64,000 bases of DNA from Bostrychus sinensis (Eukaryota; Chordata; Actinopteri; Gobiiformes; Eleotridae). The translations under genes were made by a program, and so were the position numbers. The notes under the pieces were generated by a model. It ran no database searches and was not told the origin of the DNA. It was given only the letters and a program-made list of their open reading frames with translations. How positions within the stretch are numbered: the stretch's first letter is position 1; the number at the start of each line of letters is the position of its first letter. Below, in pieces: positions 23,176-37,700 of this stretch. Location of the stretch: contig CM036254.1 in the NCBI GenBank assembly GCA_020698575.1, positions 23,288,026-23,352,025 on the forward strand. The letters are read 5' to 3'.

Positions 23176-26100
23176 GTTTATTCCGTTACCAAAGATACCT
23201 ACATGCTTGTTGCACTAGACAACAATGACAATTTGAGCAATGTGAGCTGTAGGCGCTCATAGAAAAAGCTGTGATTCACCTGTCCACACATAAATGAGGC
23301 AACAGGAGTAATTGACAGTCATTACCCAATCAAGAGTTTTCAAAAGGTTGTACTTTCAGTGACCAAAAACACTGTTTATGGGTGAACAGGAGGCCAAAAT
23401 GCATTGGTTTTTAAAGTTACCCCCTTCTATGTAGACAGGGCATGAGTCAGGGCAGGGTCATTGACTATTTTGACATGATGCAACTTATCTGTAAACAGCC
23501 ATAACAAGACACTCATGGTAAAGTCATACTACAGTGGACAGTAGAGGGCAAAATAAACAGGAAATACTTCAAATTAGGAAAACATTTGAGGATGCACTGA
23601 AGTAGAGATACAATTAAAGATTTTGTTTACATAAGAGCCCATAGGCTTGAGTTGGACCAGAGGCAGCAAACAGCCCACCGGAGAGATAAAAAAAAGAGGC
23701 CAGGCCACATTGAGTAAACACAGACGCTCACCATTCGCTCCCATTGCACTCTGGGAAATATAAACGCTCACTGCTGCCCCATCAGTCAGAGGCCCAGGTG
23801 CACACACAGAGCACACAAGCAGCACAGTGACCTCTGGCACCAAACACACTTCATGCTCCCTTTGCGTTCTGATTCAAGTTTAGTCAAAGTCTTCATAACT
23901 TCATAACATGCAAGCCTTACTACGGGGGAAAGTGTCCGACAAGGAGTGGAAGACGAGTCAATTCACCAATAACATATGCAGCAGCAGGACAAAAATATTA
24001 TTTTTGTTTAGGCTCATAATAAATAAAGTTGAATTATGCACAAGCTTAAAGTTACCATGTACATGTAGTGGAAAAACCTATAAAATGAGGAAGAAATTAA
24101 TGTTTGCCACATTGAGGTGCATGTACTGGGCAATGCTATGAGGTTGTATAAATGAGCAACAAAATAAAAAGTAGTCATTTGACAAGAAAGAATAAATGTG
24201 TTTGAGCTCATATCATATCTCCACTCAAGGCTACACAGCTAGCAGCTAGGTCAGTGCCCTGCAACAGTCATCATGCCACACCTCATCTGTCAACATTTAC
24301 GCCTTGAGCCATAAAATTAAACAAAAGATAGCTGTTTGCCTTTCCGTGGACTCTGTGGTCTGGCCTGGTGGTTATTTCTAGCTGTTTTCTTATCACAGGA
24401 GTTTAGCGCAGTAGCTCCAAAGAGGAATGTGCAAGCTAAAGCTGAGTCCAAAAGGGTCATTGACAATCTGCCTGAATGTATTTACTGCAAATGTTAAATT
24501 GTTTTCATCTCTTGCCTGCACACATTCAAATCCCATAATACCAACCATATGGTCCATTACAGAGCACACAGAGCAGAAAGAGAGAGCTGCCAGAATAGAG
24601 TGGTTTGAAATGCCATGACTGTGTGTATGGAAGCCAATGGAGTACAAGGAGTCAAGGTAAATCCAATTATTTTTGAGCCACACAACATGACCGCACATAA
24701 CTTCAGCCCAGTCTCTCTGGATACATCAATGTGGGCTTTCAAATTCATTGATTTGATTGTGAAACAACAGTGTATCTTAAAGCTGAATTACCCGATTTCA
24801 GGTACTAAATCTATTACCTATGGTGTTTCCAATGCCACCACTTAATATAGCTACTTTTCTGCTTTTATTTTACTAAAAATGTCAAACTGGAACAATTTGG
24901 ACCTCAAAATATTAATATATGGCATCAAAGTGAAATTTGGAGCTTACTTTAAACTTCTAGTGCTGAGTTTAGCTTAAACCAGCAACTACCTCTGCCTCAG
25001 TAGACATCTCGTCCTTTATTGTCTGCATTTTGCTTTCCTTTTTTCCATTATTCTTTTCTTTTAGCACAGCCATTATTCAACAGCCAATCAAAATGTCCCT
25101 TATTGGAGTGTGCCAGCAGATTAAAATCCTAAAATCCTTAACAGCCTACATAGCATTATAAAGTCTAATATATTGTTACATGATTCCACAGGTTTCTTCC
25201 AAGGAAAATAAATTGGGTGGTTCTTGTTTAAGCCTGTGTGTGTTATGGCTCCAAGCCAAATCTCCTAAATCAATGTGATTCTGCCATTCCTGGATAAGTG
25301 ATCAATAAAGATACATGGAAACGTAAGTGTGTTTAAACAGTAATAGTTTCAGATTTCTGTAACGTTTGGCTCTTTGATAACATTGTTCTAGGAAGCTGGA
25401 TATGCAAACATTTTAAAATGAGCTCCAGGGCAATATCAAGCCACACCGTGTAAACTGAGACAACAGTCTTCTTGTAATAACACTGACACCCACGAGTATT
25501 ATACAAAGCACGTTTTTATACGCAAAGTGCATGAAGTATAACTATGTTCAAATATAATGTTGTTTTTGAAGTGTCAGAAATATAAGAGGGATCTGATTAT
25601 CTGTTATGCACCTTTGCCATGACCTGTTTGCTTATGAAACCGGTGGGTTTGGGAGTGTTCATAGGCAAACACATAAACAGTACAGTATTTTCTAAAAGTA
25701 TCCATTATATCCTGGTCATGAATCCTAATCTGACTTTCTGTGGATTGGAGTGGGATTTCTAGAGGGCAGTAATTTATATATAATTATAAGTATAATACAC
25801 TGCCTCTGGGCAGACTTTGACATACATTCAGAAAAACAAAGTGTAATATCTGCTGTATTTTCTACTGACTATGAAAGGAAAGGAATTCAAGACCCATTTC
25901 ACTTTGCAAAGCGAGTACTGTTATTAAAAAAATATGTATATACCAACAATGGACTTTCCTTGCTTCAGTGTCAACACTGTTGCATGTCCACAACTTCAAA
26001 TACGCAAAAATATAAATGAAATCATTTGTAGCCGTGTCTTTGCTGGTGAAATGAAGTCAGCCTCATGCATCAGGTCTCAATTCTGTAAATTCCAGTGTCA

Positions 26101-29100
26101 AATAATGCATTAGGATGACAGCCATTGATAAAATGAAATTACAGAAGCTGCTCTGGAATGACAACCTTTCTGTGCCAAGATTAACATAATTACTAACTGC
26201 GATCCATCAAGTGGAGCTTAAGCTCAGTGACAGAGCTGAAGGGAGCTTCACGTTGACAAGGTGTTTATCCGAAATGCATGGCCGAGTCGTGTTGTGGAAA
26301 GAAAAGACGCCTGTTTCAGAGTTGGGTCCAGGTCTGTTTGATTTAAAACAGTGTTGGAGCAGGCTGTAGGTGCAGCTTAGAAAGACCTCTCTGAAAAGGG
26401 AGTCTCCTCCTGCTGCCAGCTGGCTTTGAGCCCAGCGCCTGCCAGGCAGCACACTGCCATTGTCCTTTAGTTGTTTCAGGGTGATCTGAGAATTAAAATA
26501 GACAGGACAGCAGATTCTTCTGTTTATTCACTTGAGAACAGTGCTACCACTGCAGTAAACCGATGAGAGCTAGAAGATGTAAATTGACTTTGTAAAGTTG
26601 TAAAATTTATAACAGCATGTCCCTATTCTTTCAAATAATTAATAAACATAATTGAAAGTTAATGGGAACACTGTTTTTGTTATCATATCTGGACTTTGAT
26701 GAAGCACAGTTAAATGCCAGTTCTCATTATGTAATCTCAGCCTCAGTAACAAAGTCCATAGAGTGTAGATGTTTCTGAGCCACTCAGGTTTCACATACTG
26801 CAGCTCTAAATTTTCCCAACAGAAGGAGCTCATGTTTGTTCTTGGCTGCTTCACTGGAGCCCCACGAACAGGAGCACTGTGCTGTGGCCCTGCTCCAAAA
26901 GGGACCATCTGTCCCAGGACTGGGCCCACTCCGGCCTCTGCACTACGGGATACGCAGGTTTGATGTGGCCCAGTGGGCTTCAAGAATAAACCGCCACCAA
27001 TTTCCATTGACACACATGCCCGTGCTGTTTCACGGTGGCCTTCTGCTTTTGAGCTGCTCCAGCCACAGCCTGTCAGCAGTGTATGCTCTGAGGAGAGAGG
27101 AGGGAGGACTCTAGAAGCACAGGGGGGAAATGGTGAGAAGTGGGTTTGTGGCAAAAAAGCTGTTAGTGCTGTGAGGAGAGTCACAGAGCTGCTGAGCTGA
27201 GGTCAATGAGAATCCACATTGTCACATTATTGTTGAGAACCAGAGAAGCCGTGCGCTGAAGAAACCGACACAACCAACAGAAACTCCTCGCACACGTCAG
27301 TCAGGAAGTGCATTCATACACACTCTGACAGACATCTCCAACATGTCAAGACTCTGCAATATCTCTGCCTCATCTTTGTCACGTCAGCATTTCTTTTCGA
27401 ACTTTGTTTTGCACACAGTTTGGTGTTACTGACAGAAATCTGGCACACAGAAGACAATTTGGACTTCACAGCTGTAGGCTCTAAGACAATTAAGTGCAGT
27501 GAGCTGGGGGATGTTACAGGAAGATAGTGAGTAGGGAGGACAAGGGTAAGTGCGGATATACTGATGAATCACTGTTTATTCACCACGCAGGGACTTTCTG
27601 TGCTGCTGCTGCCAAAAAGAAAATTCAAAATCTTCTTGATGCACACCATAAGCCAGACAACACAGCCTAAGATCCTTCTGCTATGCAAAATTAGGGTTAA
27701 CACACATGCTGATGTCCTATTCAAAGACAACATTACCACCATTAGCTGTCAGCAGCTGCCATGCTTACCTGATTAAAAGAGAGCCTTTTCCATCAAAGCC
27801 ATAAATCCTAAGAGTACAGGACACAAAGCTGTGCTAGCTGCTGAGGTAACGAGCCCACTGTGGAGATGCTATCCAAATGCATTAAATCCATCAGGCACTT
27901 GTTGAGTCCAAGCAACCCAAAACCACAGAGGAGAGAGAAAAATCCTGCCACACTTCAAAACAGAAATCCACTAAAACAAACACAGACATTTCACATCTTT
28001 ATCCAAAAAATTGTCAAGTAAAAAAGTTGAGTAAGGACAAGTCTGGCAGCCATCGGGGAGTCCATTTAGAGAAATGCATACAGCTGTCCCCTTAATGCCC
28101 AAGGAGCCTCTCCCTCCTCCAGCGACAAAGCCACCAACAGCTGAATGGGACCCAGGCATTAGCATATGTAAAGGGAAAGTAGGTGGCTCTGCAGTGGGCG
28201 GGGGAGAAGCACTGCTGGGTGGTGCTGGTGGTTTGGGGGGAAGGGGGGACCATGACATTCAGAGCTTCTGGGGCCAACAGGAGAGACAAGCAAAAGAAAA
28301 AATAACAACAGGACAAGACTATTGTTCCTGGGGAAAAGATGCACAGGTCAAGCTGGTGACCTTAGGAGTTTGTTGTGACATTTAGAGAAATCTTGTTTTG
28401 AGAGATCTACGTCTTGACAAATGCCTGGTACAAATTTGCGATGGCCAATATGTGAAAGATGTCAGATATCAAAATAACAACATGACTTGCAATATCTGAA
28501 TCACACTATGGCAGTCAAGTTTTCTATTTTGAATGTTCATATGTTCAACAACTGACAAACATGCAAGCTACAGCACAGTGACCCATAATATGTGTGTTAG
28601 CTGGTCTAAAAAACAGGGAATATTGCTCTAAACAATGAACTTCATGTTGTTATGCTTGTTTACTGAATGTGGTGAATGCCTCTCCTAGCTTAACTGCAGT
28701 AAGCCATGTACATGCAGAAACAGTCCAACAATAATCGCATTGTCCCGGTGATGATTAGTCATAATGTTTCTTTCCTTTGGGCACTTTTTCTGGCTGGTTT
28801 CTGATTGCATACAAAGCGTTAAATGTCTATTACATGGAAAGTCATCACCTTATCACAATACAAGCAATTTCTAGCAGTCCTGTGTTTTCTGTTGTTGATA
28901 TTGCCATAATGATAAATTTGTGATATACTGTGCAGCTCTAGTACAAAGCTTACCCCAACAATCCAGACCCTAAACATTGAAGATAACAGGAGACAGACAG
29001 CTTATAGGAATACATAGGAATGGCGCTTCTTTAAAAACCCAGTAATCCCTATATCGACATGCCATATGCTGAGCCTGCATTTTTGTACCTTTCAGGAGCT

Positions 29101-29470
29101 AAGGCGGGAGGAGGCCAAGCAGCAGGACGCCTGTCTGTGAGCGCAAAGGAAGGAAAAAATGTATGAAAAAGGATTTCACCTCGGCATGGTGCTGGTCAAC
29201 AGAGGTCTTTAGAAAAACAGCTGTGAATTCAGGGACCTTAATGCACCATGGCGAATGCAAAAGAAGTGGCAAAGACAAACACAGACTAATCCTTTAACTT
29301 ACATTACCTCAAGCTCTGGAAGGGAAAATGCACTTAGAAAATGTTTCTGCTGCAGGTCATGGGGTCGGTGTTTGTTTAAAAGTTGTAGCCAATGCTTTTC
29401 TTTGCTATGCCTTACCATTGCGGGGCAGACTTCAACAAGTGGCTTGGTCCCAGCTGAACAAACTCCCAGT
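23176..29470. other. Intronic sequence without recognised genes
   Basis: No exon or complete element was recognised. The most GC-rich part, 26.8-27.2 kb, carries the longest intronic frame (181 codons, minus strand, 26639-27184), which has no recognisable domain. A hairpin-like fish repeat end (GATATACTGTGCAGCTCTAG) occurs near 28.92 kb and is related to sequences at 37.73 and 47.48 kb. Confidence 0.4.
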
Positions 29471-29478
29471 GTCAATAT

Positions 29479-29508
29479 GTAGTAGTAGTAGTAGTAGTAG
29501 TAGTAGTA
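29479..29508 (+). repeat. (GTA)10 microsatellite
   Basis: Ten perfect GTA units. Unlike the degenerate TAG/TAC arrays at 14-20 kb it is pure, so it is probably young and polymorphic. Confidence 0.95.
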
Positions 29509-29849
29509 AAATCTAAAAGGTGTTGCATATGTGATGTAGTGTTGAATATTAAGCTAGAACATGTTCTTTCTGATTTACCAACTGCAACAGTCATTTTTTT
29601 TTACTCTTTCCACAAACACTGTTCCAAGTTTCTGTCTTAAAAAAGTTAAATTATGGAAAGATTATGTTTTCTTACTAGTGACTATTTGTACTCGACAAGA
29701 TGCTATTCTGTATTAAGCACACTGATAGTTTTGTGCATTGATTTGTTTGTAGGTTTGTGTGTCTGTTACCAAGAAAAATAATGTTTGGATTTTAGTGAAA
29801 GCTGGTGAAAGGTCAGTATAGGGGGGGAAATTAACAGTTTTTAGTGTGG

Positions 29850-29945
29850 AGTTCTTTGCCATTGTGAGATATACAGATGTTGTGCATTTAGCCTTACTAG
29901 AAGATCCTTGGTTTGAGTCCAGGTCAGAGCACTACATCATTGCCA
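29850..29945 (+). repeat. tRNA-derived SINE-like fragment
   Basis: GCCATTGTGAGATATACAGA is followed by a degenerate A box and a clear B box GGTTTGAGTCC near 29.91 kb, then CAGGTCAGAGCAC. It belongs to the same family as 33.0 kb and 3.05 kb. Confidence 0.5.
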
Positions 29946-31414
29946 TCATTTAGTTCATTTTAACTAACTGCATATGTAAAGCCTCTCTAAGTCTGAACCT
30001 AAATTATTCCTATGACACCAAACCTAAACACTGACATTTCACAGACCAGTGGGAGCGTGGGACACAGTCATGCCTTAGCAACACAACATTTAATTGCTGC
30101 AAAAACAAATGGCATAGATTTTCACACAGTATGCATACTCTATAAATGGTAATTGTTGAAATCCATCACTAAAATTAACCAACAGAGATCAATATCTATA
30201 TTAACCAAACAATTCATTGTGATAAAGTTGTCTGCTGTTTGGTCCAGCTCTTGTTATGTTTATTGATTCAAACCGCAATGCCAGACAGCTTAATGGACCA
30301 TGTGTTAGTGTAGTCTGTGTTGGTAATTTGGAACTTGTCTAAGGTTAAAATGGCTTAAATGGAAGGATGAGTTTAGTTTTAGGGAGCCACTGCACAGCCA
30401 ACACAAAGTTCACAATATACAGAAGTGGAAAGTAGATACCTTTCTCAGTATATTTGCATACTTTTTAGCCTATACCTCTGACAATATGTAAAGCAAGTTA
30501 TTTCTCTATAAGACATAATTTTCTGGACACCTAAAGGTAAAAACTTAACTGAGTAGTAATTGGGTTTTGATGATACATTCCCCCCTGCATGTACAGCGCT
30601 GCATAATCACATTTAAATGGATAAACACTAAATTTATGTCATTCCACCACTTCCTGATGACTGCTTTGCCCTGCTTGGGTTCGGAGTTGTAGGCAGGAGC
30701 ATGTTAATAGCAGGAAACGACAGACTTTAATCAGGCTAAATGAATAGCAGCGGGTACAGGTCTTTTATGGTGCGGGGAGCTTTGAAGCAGCCAGGTTTGT
30801 AGCTTTGATTTGAGGTGAAGGCTTTTATTTTGCAGAGTGGGTAGCCCCAGGAGGTAACACTTAGGAGTTCTTGTCACTGTAGTCCAGCAAACAGACAAAC
30901 CATTCATCAGCCTACACACACATGTGGAGAAGTCCCACTAACACCACTCATTTGCACATGGACAACCGGGACTTATGGGTAATTTACATACCGAGGCTAG
31001 TCATTACGCAAACGGACCCACATGAACAAACGACCTACATCTGCAAACACTGGGAAAACATCTCACCCTATACTTCGAATTCTAGTTTGAATAAAATACG
31101 CTGCCTAAATGTCACTAGAATAGCTTTATTTTGTAGACTAGGTTGCATTCTTTCTTTACTCATATTGTAGAACTGGTTAGACAATGCAGCACATGCTTAT
31201 CCAACTCAGAGGAGGTATAAGTTGTTCTATAATTTAGAAATTTGCAAATAATGTTGTTGATGTTTGGGACATAAGTAAAATGTTATATCATTTACTTGGG
31301 AAACGCACTACTTAGTCAAGTGGAAATAATGCCTTCTCAAATAGATATCCAGTATAATATTTACATAGACTTTTTTGGTTCTTCGCACAGAGTATCGGCA
31401 CATCATACAGAATA

Positions 31415-31565
31415 TTAACACAAGGGGTCACTAACTTCCTTGTGCCAGTCCCAAGCCAGGATAAATAGAGTGGATTTAAAACAAGAAGGGCATCTGGCGT
31501 AACGGTTAATAAAATATCTGAATCTGATTTTTCACTTTAGCAGCCAAAAGGAAAGAAGTAATTGA
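31415..31565 (+). mobile_element. RTE-like LINE 3' tail
   Basis: TTGTGCCAGTCCCAAGCCAG, GATAAATAGAGTGG, GAAGGGCATCTGGCGTAA and an end with AGCAGCCAAAAGGAAAGAAG match the widespread RTE-type tail. It is 5'-truncated. Confidence 0.7.
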
Positions 31566-32999
31566 TAATTGGGTACCTAGTTGAGAAAGACACCCCCTAA
31601 TTCCACTTAAATAGGTATCCCAATTGGGTGATATAAAATTACACAAAGCAGTACATCATATAAAAGTGCTAAATGAAAATTGCTGCTTGTGACATTTGTT
31701 AAATGTTATTCATGTCCTTGTCATTCTAGGCCATTGAAGAGTCCAGTATGACAATCAGTGCTAAAACCTAGAATAAATCCAAGCATGGTAAAAACTCAAT
31801 ATGGTGTCCCCAAAATGCGTAATAAAATGGTCCAAATTAAATGGTTTAGAACGAAGCACCATTGTGTTCTACACTTTGTTATTATTTGTTTCTGATTGTA
31901 ATTCTAGTGCACATTTGAAAGGCCCACCGGGAAATATGTTTGTACAAATCGACTGGACCATTTTAAGTCTATTTTTCAAACCCAACTATTTCTACTTGAT
32001 GCTGAGAAACAGCCTGAAGCCTGGCGACTTATTTTCCAGCTCATGAAAAAAATTCTACCCAAACTCAGCAAGGAAGTCATTGAGTCCCACTTGGTAATTA
32101 CACAACTCAACAACTTAAAACAGCATAATGTGTTAAGGAACAAAGCGTCTCCTGATTGCTTCCACCAGGGGACTTTTAATAATGCAGAGAGAATGAGAAG
32201 CACCTGTATCCGTTTGGACTGGGGAGGGTGTCATGAGTCCTGGGCATGTGATGCATTTGCTGTCTAGTATTTTTAGTCCCGCTGATAACGGGCGTGCCAT
32301 GGTGGGACTATAGGGGGTGCTCAGTTATGCAGAGAAAGAGAGAGGGGCGGTTTAGGGGAAATGGCCTGTTGGTCCCGCAGAGATGAGGAGAGGCAGAGCA
32401 GCTGGTGGGCAACAGGCAGCATCTCTTCCAGTCAAGTCTCAAAAGTGGGCCCCACCTTTCATGAGTAAATTATAGTTACAAAATATATACAAAACTGTTA
32501 TTGCAAACAGTTTATGTAAAATAAGCAACTGCAAAACCCAGACGAAAGTGATTATATTGCAGCAAAAATAGTATGTCTCAACGTCTTTGCCTATTAGAAT
32601 AACTCTCCAATCACAGTCTTCCAAATCCAACAAGACCAAACCTTTTATTCTGAACTAGAGTAGACTATTAGCTCTAGCCTTGGTTTGAACATTTAGTCCT
32701 TGGTTTAGCCCTACCTCTTAAATTCAGTCCTAGTCACCTCTGCCAATGGCGTTATGTTTTGGCCAACATTTCATTTGTGTGTTTATATGTTTATAAAGTT
32801 TGTAAAGAAGATAACTCAAAAAGTAGTGGCTAGTTTCAGATGAATTATTCAAAAAGGTCAGTATTGGGCAAAAGAATTAATTATTATGATCTGGATCACT
32901 GTCTGGATACAGGATTACTCTGTACCATTGCAAGATAAGGGGAAAAAAAAAATCAACCACAATGTGTCATTAAAGTAACAAATTATTTTATGAGATGGA

Positions 33000-33100
33000 C
33001 CATTGTGAGATAAAGATGTGGCTCCTTAGCTACAGCATTCAGCTCTGAACTAGAAGATACTTTGTTCAAGTCCAGTTTTGGGCACTGTTTCTTGGCTGTT
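33000..33100 (+). repeat. tRNA-derived SINE-like fragment
   Basis: ACCATTGTGAGATAAAGATG leads into TGGCTCCTTAGCTACAGCA (A-box region), a CTGAACTAGAAGATAC middle and B-box-like TGTTCAAGTCC. The middle segment is shared with the minus-strand copy at 3.05 kb. A partial copy of the leader also occurs at 32.93 kb. Confidence 0.5.
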
Positions 33101-33567
33101 GCAGGATATGGTCAATGTCTTGGCAGAGGTCACTACTTTCCTAGTGTTCTTTTAGCATTTCTTCATGTTTTTGAATTCACTTAAACTTTACTATATCAAA
33201 GTAACATTCATATTTGAATCTCACATCACTGTCATTGCATATTGCATGTTTTCCCAACATTGTGTGTGCACCATTCTCAGTCTGAATTCATCAAAAGCAG
33301 TAGTGAGACTGAGCCATGCCTCTCCACTTGTGAGTGCACATCACAGAAGAAAAGGTACTGGGCAGATGAGGTGAGGGGGGTGGTGCCTAAACACAGGCCC
33401 ACTCTCTCTGGGGCTGTTGCTAGGAGACTTTTTCTGCCTCTGTCTTCCCTGAGTGACAGCAGACCTCCCTCCTAATCAAACCATACACTGGGAAGCAGAG
33501 AGCAGCGGGATGAGTGCCGTCTCAGAGATTGGCTTATTGTTGTTGCGATTGAGGCAGTAAAATGAAA

Positions 33568-33897
33568 ACGTCTAACTAAATCTGCAATCTCAAAGAAAAA
33601 GGTTAACAGTGACTATATTTCAGACACGCAAACTGTCTATTATTCAGGCTATCGTGCGTCTGTTACATTTGAAACTGGTAACCTGGAGTTCAGGAATAAA
33701 TGTTCAAATGAAAAAGAATTGAAAAGCTAAACAATCCTGTCAGATATTATCATAAAAGATCAATAGGAGCGCTTCAAAGTGTTAAAATAAAACTTAATAA
33801 AATAATGTTTCTGATTCTGCAGTCTCAGAGAAAACGTCAACTGTGACCATGCACCATACAAGCAAAGTGTCTATTATTCAGCCTATCATGTCTCTTT
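33568..33897 (+). repeat. Spaced imperfect direct duplication
   Basis: About 98 bases at 33568-33665 recur at about 33800-33897, sharing CTGTCTATTATTCAGGCTAT-type sequence and preceding TCTGCAATCTCAAAGAAAA-type sequence at perhaps three-quarters identity. The spacing is about 235 bases. Not recognised as a known element. Confidence 0.55.
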
Positions 33898-34714
33898 GGT
33901 CTATAGTCAAATTTAGATACAATATCATTGGAAATTATAGTAGGTTCAATTATTCATTGCTATTTGTGAAAGCCTGCATTTGATTTCCAACACTGCTCTA
34001 TTTGCCACCAGCTAACTGTCAACTCTTGTTTGTATTTTGCTGTTTGACACATATTGTCTTTTCCTATGAACATATGAATCAGATTTGTGAAATAAAATAA
34101 AAGAATGCCAGAGGCTGAGCGCTGCGGCAACCTACAAACTGCGCTTTGGTAAAAGTTGGCACACATTGATATTTCCGGCTCAGTGCGTTGCCCAGACATG
34201 CTCTATCCATATAGGGCAGATAATAAGGGTTTATTTGGTGATGTCTGAGGATAAAATTAGCACATGAATAATAATCACTGACCAGAGAGCTGCCTTTTAG
34301 TGGACACTTGGCAGGAAGGAGCAATATGGCCGCCAGGGCTTCAGAGGCAAGTGAAAGTTGACACTAAAAAAGCATATTGTTAACTGCAGAGCGGCAATAT
34401 ATGGAAAAGCTCCCAGTGGCATTGAGATGAAAAGGAGGATGCCAGATGCCTGCACCGTGGCTGGGTGAAGAGAAAAGTACCAAGAAACAAACAAGCAATG
34501 TCACAAAAAGTTACACTCGTGGGGGCAACAACTTGTCAGTGAATAAGTTTGAGCATAGTAACACAGCAGGAGGAACAGCTAGTCAACTTTTTGGGGAATA
34601 CAATTTGGAGAAAAACAACATCTATTTTTCAAGTCAACACAGGCCATCTGGAGCATAAACTACAATGTCCTTGTAATTAATAGCATTCACCCAATAGAGA
34701 AGCATGGTTGAATG

Positions 34715-34780
34715 AAAAACACCCAATTCTGACAAAGTTGGGACAATGTGTAAAATGTAAATAATCTCATAAACCAGATA
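34715..34780 (+). repeat. Fish DNA-transposon end fragment
   Basis: ACACCCAATTCTGACAAAGT followed by TGGGACAATGTGTAAAATG resembles a repeated teleost transposon terminus. A related inverted fragment (CCAACTTTTTTTGGAATTGG) occurs at 46.34 kb. The family was not assigned. Confidence 0.35.
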
Positions 34781-37700
34781 AAGCAATATTCGTTGCTGAA
34801 ACTGAGTATTTTTACTATTTCATAAAAAATATATCCGAACCAGTGTCCCAGTTATTGTTTTGGTTTTTTTGTTTGTTTTTCTGCGTTTTGTTTTTACTGG
34901 GGTTGTACAATAAGACAAAGTTTTGAGATCCGGGATCAAATTGAATTCTTGAGAACGAGGTGGTTTTGTCCTGCAGCTGGCATCTCTTTGGTTCGGAGTC
35001 ACTTTCAAAGCGTTTCTCTACCAGTGGCATCGAAAACATCTGTTCCCAGGGCAAACCTCCCCACATGAGAGATGGCTCAGGCCTGTCAGGACGTTCCACA
35101 GATGCAGACGACAAATGACATGCAAATGTGTATGCCAAAAGCCAGACGACCGCATTGTGACAGTTACATAACAAAACACAAAGTCACAAATGGAAAAGGA
35201 GAGCAATGACAAATGTACTATGACACAAAAGAACCTGAAGCACCAAAACTGTTTTTTGTAGTAGTAGTAGGTAGTAGGGTAGACCAAAATATTGACTTCA
35301 AGATATTTTTTTTGTATCAACAAAAGAGCAACATCAATGTGTATGTTCTCTGTAGACCATATGTGCCTGTTTTTATCGCCATCTTCAAAAATACTTCATT
35401 TGTACCACATTCTTTAGATTTATATGCACTTTAAAAAGTTACTAAATTGCCTTTTTCTCATCTACATGCAAATTGTCTATAACATAACACCTTTCAGATA
35501 ATGGACATTTATTTTATTATTACTTTATAAAGAGATATGTGCAACATTTACAACAACAGATTATTTCAATACATTAGAAAACAGACACTTGTGACATTGT
35601 ACCAATACTGGCTAAGTTTACCATTAAAGAAAAGGTATAATAGTACAACATATATGTAGGACAGAGTCAAAAACATGACTTGTATGTGTTGGTTCATGCA
35701 AAGTAGCCACGTGCAGTAAGATTTGGATTTTATAAAGTACATTTTACATCTGCCATTGCTTTTGCCCATTTACCTTAAGAATGTGTGGTATATGCTGTAT
35801 AATATGTCATTGTGGATGCCAGTTGTCCTTTTACACACAGTGGGGACAGTCCATAAAAGCACACATTCATTTTTTGCTGACTGGTTCCTTTCTGTGTAAA
35901 TCTGACACATGCGGACAAAGAGGGGATACTGGCGAGGATATTACTACAACTGTCCCAGAGGTGCAAGGGTCAAGGCAAAAGTATTTCTAAATTGCAGGAA
36001 GGAAATTGGTGACTGTGTGTGTGTGTTTTTTTAAAGACTTTCAAATGAATGTAAACTTTTTTGTTCAACTGTGACACATAGACTAAGTGCCCAATTTATG
36101 TGTGCTGGAGAAAAGAACTTTAAAAATACCAAGGGACCTCAAATATTATCAGATTTTTATCCAATGTCTCCTGGCCATGTTGAGAGATGTGCAGTGCTAC
36201 TTGACATCCTCGGCAGTGCACCAATTTGACCTCAGCCCTTCTTGTTAGTGAAGTCGGCTGGAGCCCAGTGGAGCAGCAATGGAAAGGGCTACTGTGTCCG
36301 GACTGAATAAAAGTCTCGGTGGAGTGATGTGAAGCCCTGTGCATCATTAGCGAACTGTGCTCTGGCCCAGTCCACGACTCGGCAAAGAAACTGTGAGAGA
36401 AGAAGAAGCAAGGGGAGAGTGGGAGGCAACGGGAAATGGTCCGAGTTATTTCCATTCGCTCAGCCCGTTTATGGAAACATTATGAGCGCAAGGTTGAGTT
36501 CTCACGAAGGATCCAGGGAGAGAGTACACAGGAGAGGAGTGAATGGAAGAGCTGGGAATGCTGCTTGCTTTTAGCTGTTTTTTCTGGAAAGGACCAGCTC
36601 TGTGTGTGTCCTTATTGTGCAGTCTCCCTCTGGCAAAGGCCACAAAAGCCTCCATTTATCTGTCCTGAGCATCTCGCCTTATTGAGAGCAGGCAGCCATC
36701 ACATGTGCCAAGCGGACATGGCTTTCCCCTTGTTAACACTTTAGTCTTGCACACAGCGCCCGAGTGAGAGATTACTGCCGCTGACAAAACGCTAAAAAAA
36801 GGACTAGTACATCTGTTCAATATATTTGCATTTCTTTGGTTGAAATCACAATGCACCACTTGACTGGATGGAAAGCGAACATTCTCAGTCAGGCGTGAGA
36901 AACACCCTCCCCGTCAGTGAGGCCCTTTTTTACACACTTTAGTTTCTTGAACCAGGAAAAAAAAAAAAAAAAAAAACACACATCCCGACAAGCAGCTTGT
37001 ACCAAACACAATCTGTCAACTTCACAACAGACGGGGAGCATTTATTCACTATTCGCACTCATCAGTTTCTATTTACTCAGTGTTCTCGGGAGCAGAAAGG
37101 GGGACCAAGTGCATTTTTAGGACATCGCAATGTGTGCTATTCAGCAATCTGTGGCTCTAATTGCAGACCTGAGAGGAATTTTCGACATCTCTTGCATTGA
37201 GGCCAAACAGCTGCAGCTGGCATGGCATGTGGTGGGCGTGTTCGCAGGAGGTGTGGCAGTTAAAAGGGTGTCAAAGACTAACCTCCCATTGAGAGCCACC
37301 CACACGTGTACGTAGCCATAAACACACAATGGTACAGGACGCTATGGAAGAATTGTGGCCCTGTTCAGACCCTAAATTATGATGTGACTTTTAATGAGCT
37401 AATCAATGGTAACTAACCTATAGAGATGTTCACGCCTAGTATTGAGCTTTTTTTTTTTTTATCATTGATGTTCATATAATCTGATTAAACTTAACATACA
37501 AATAAACACACTTAAAATACAAAAACATTTTTTAATGCAAAATTGAATAAAGTTATTGCTCCCTGCTATACCTTAGTTGGACTCAAACCTAGATGGTCTT
37601 CACATACTACACAATATTAGTAAACAAATAATTAAAAAAAAACTAACATGGCCAGTGCTAAAGCAATACATTTTTAGACCAGACTGGCTGCTAGTTAAGT

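Noticed and set aside
26639..27184. Longest intronic open frame (181 codons, minus strand)
   Set aside because: It lies in a GC-richer stretch, has no recognisable domain, and several frames overlap it on the other strand. Most likely chance, though an alternative exon cannot be excluded.
33000..33100. Possible functional tRNA genes at the tRNA-like sites (also 3.05, 19.75, 22.66 and 29.9 kb)
   Set aside because: A and B boxes are degenerate, no cloverleaf with a proper acceptor stem could be drawn, and the sites share SINE-like flanks.
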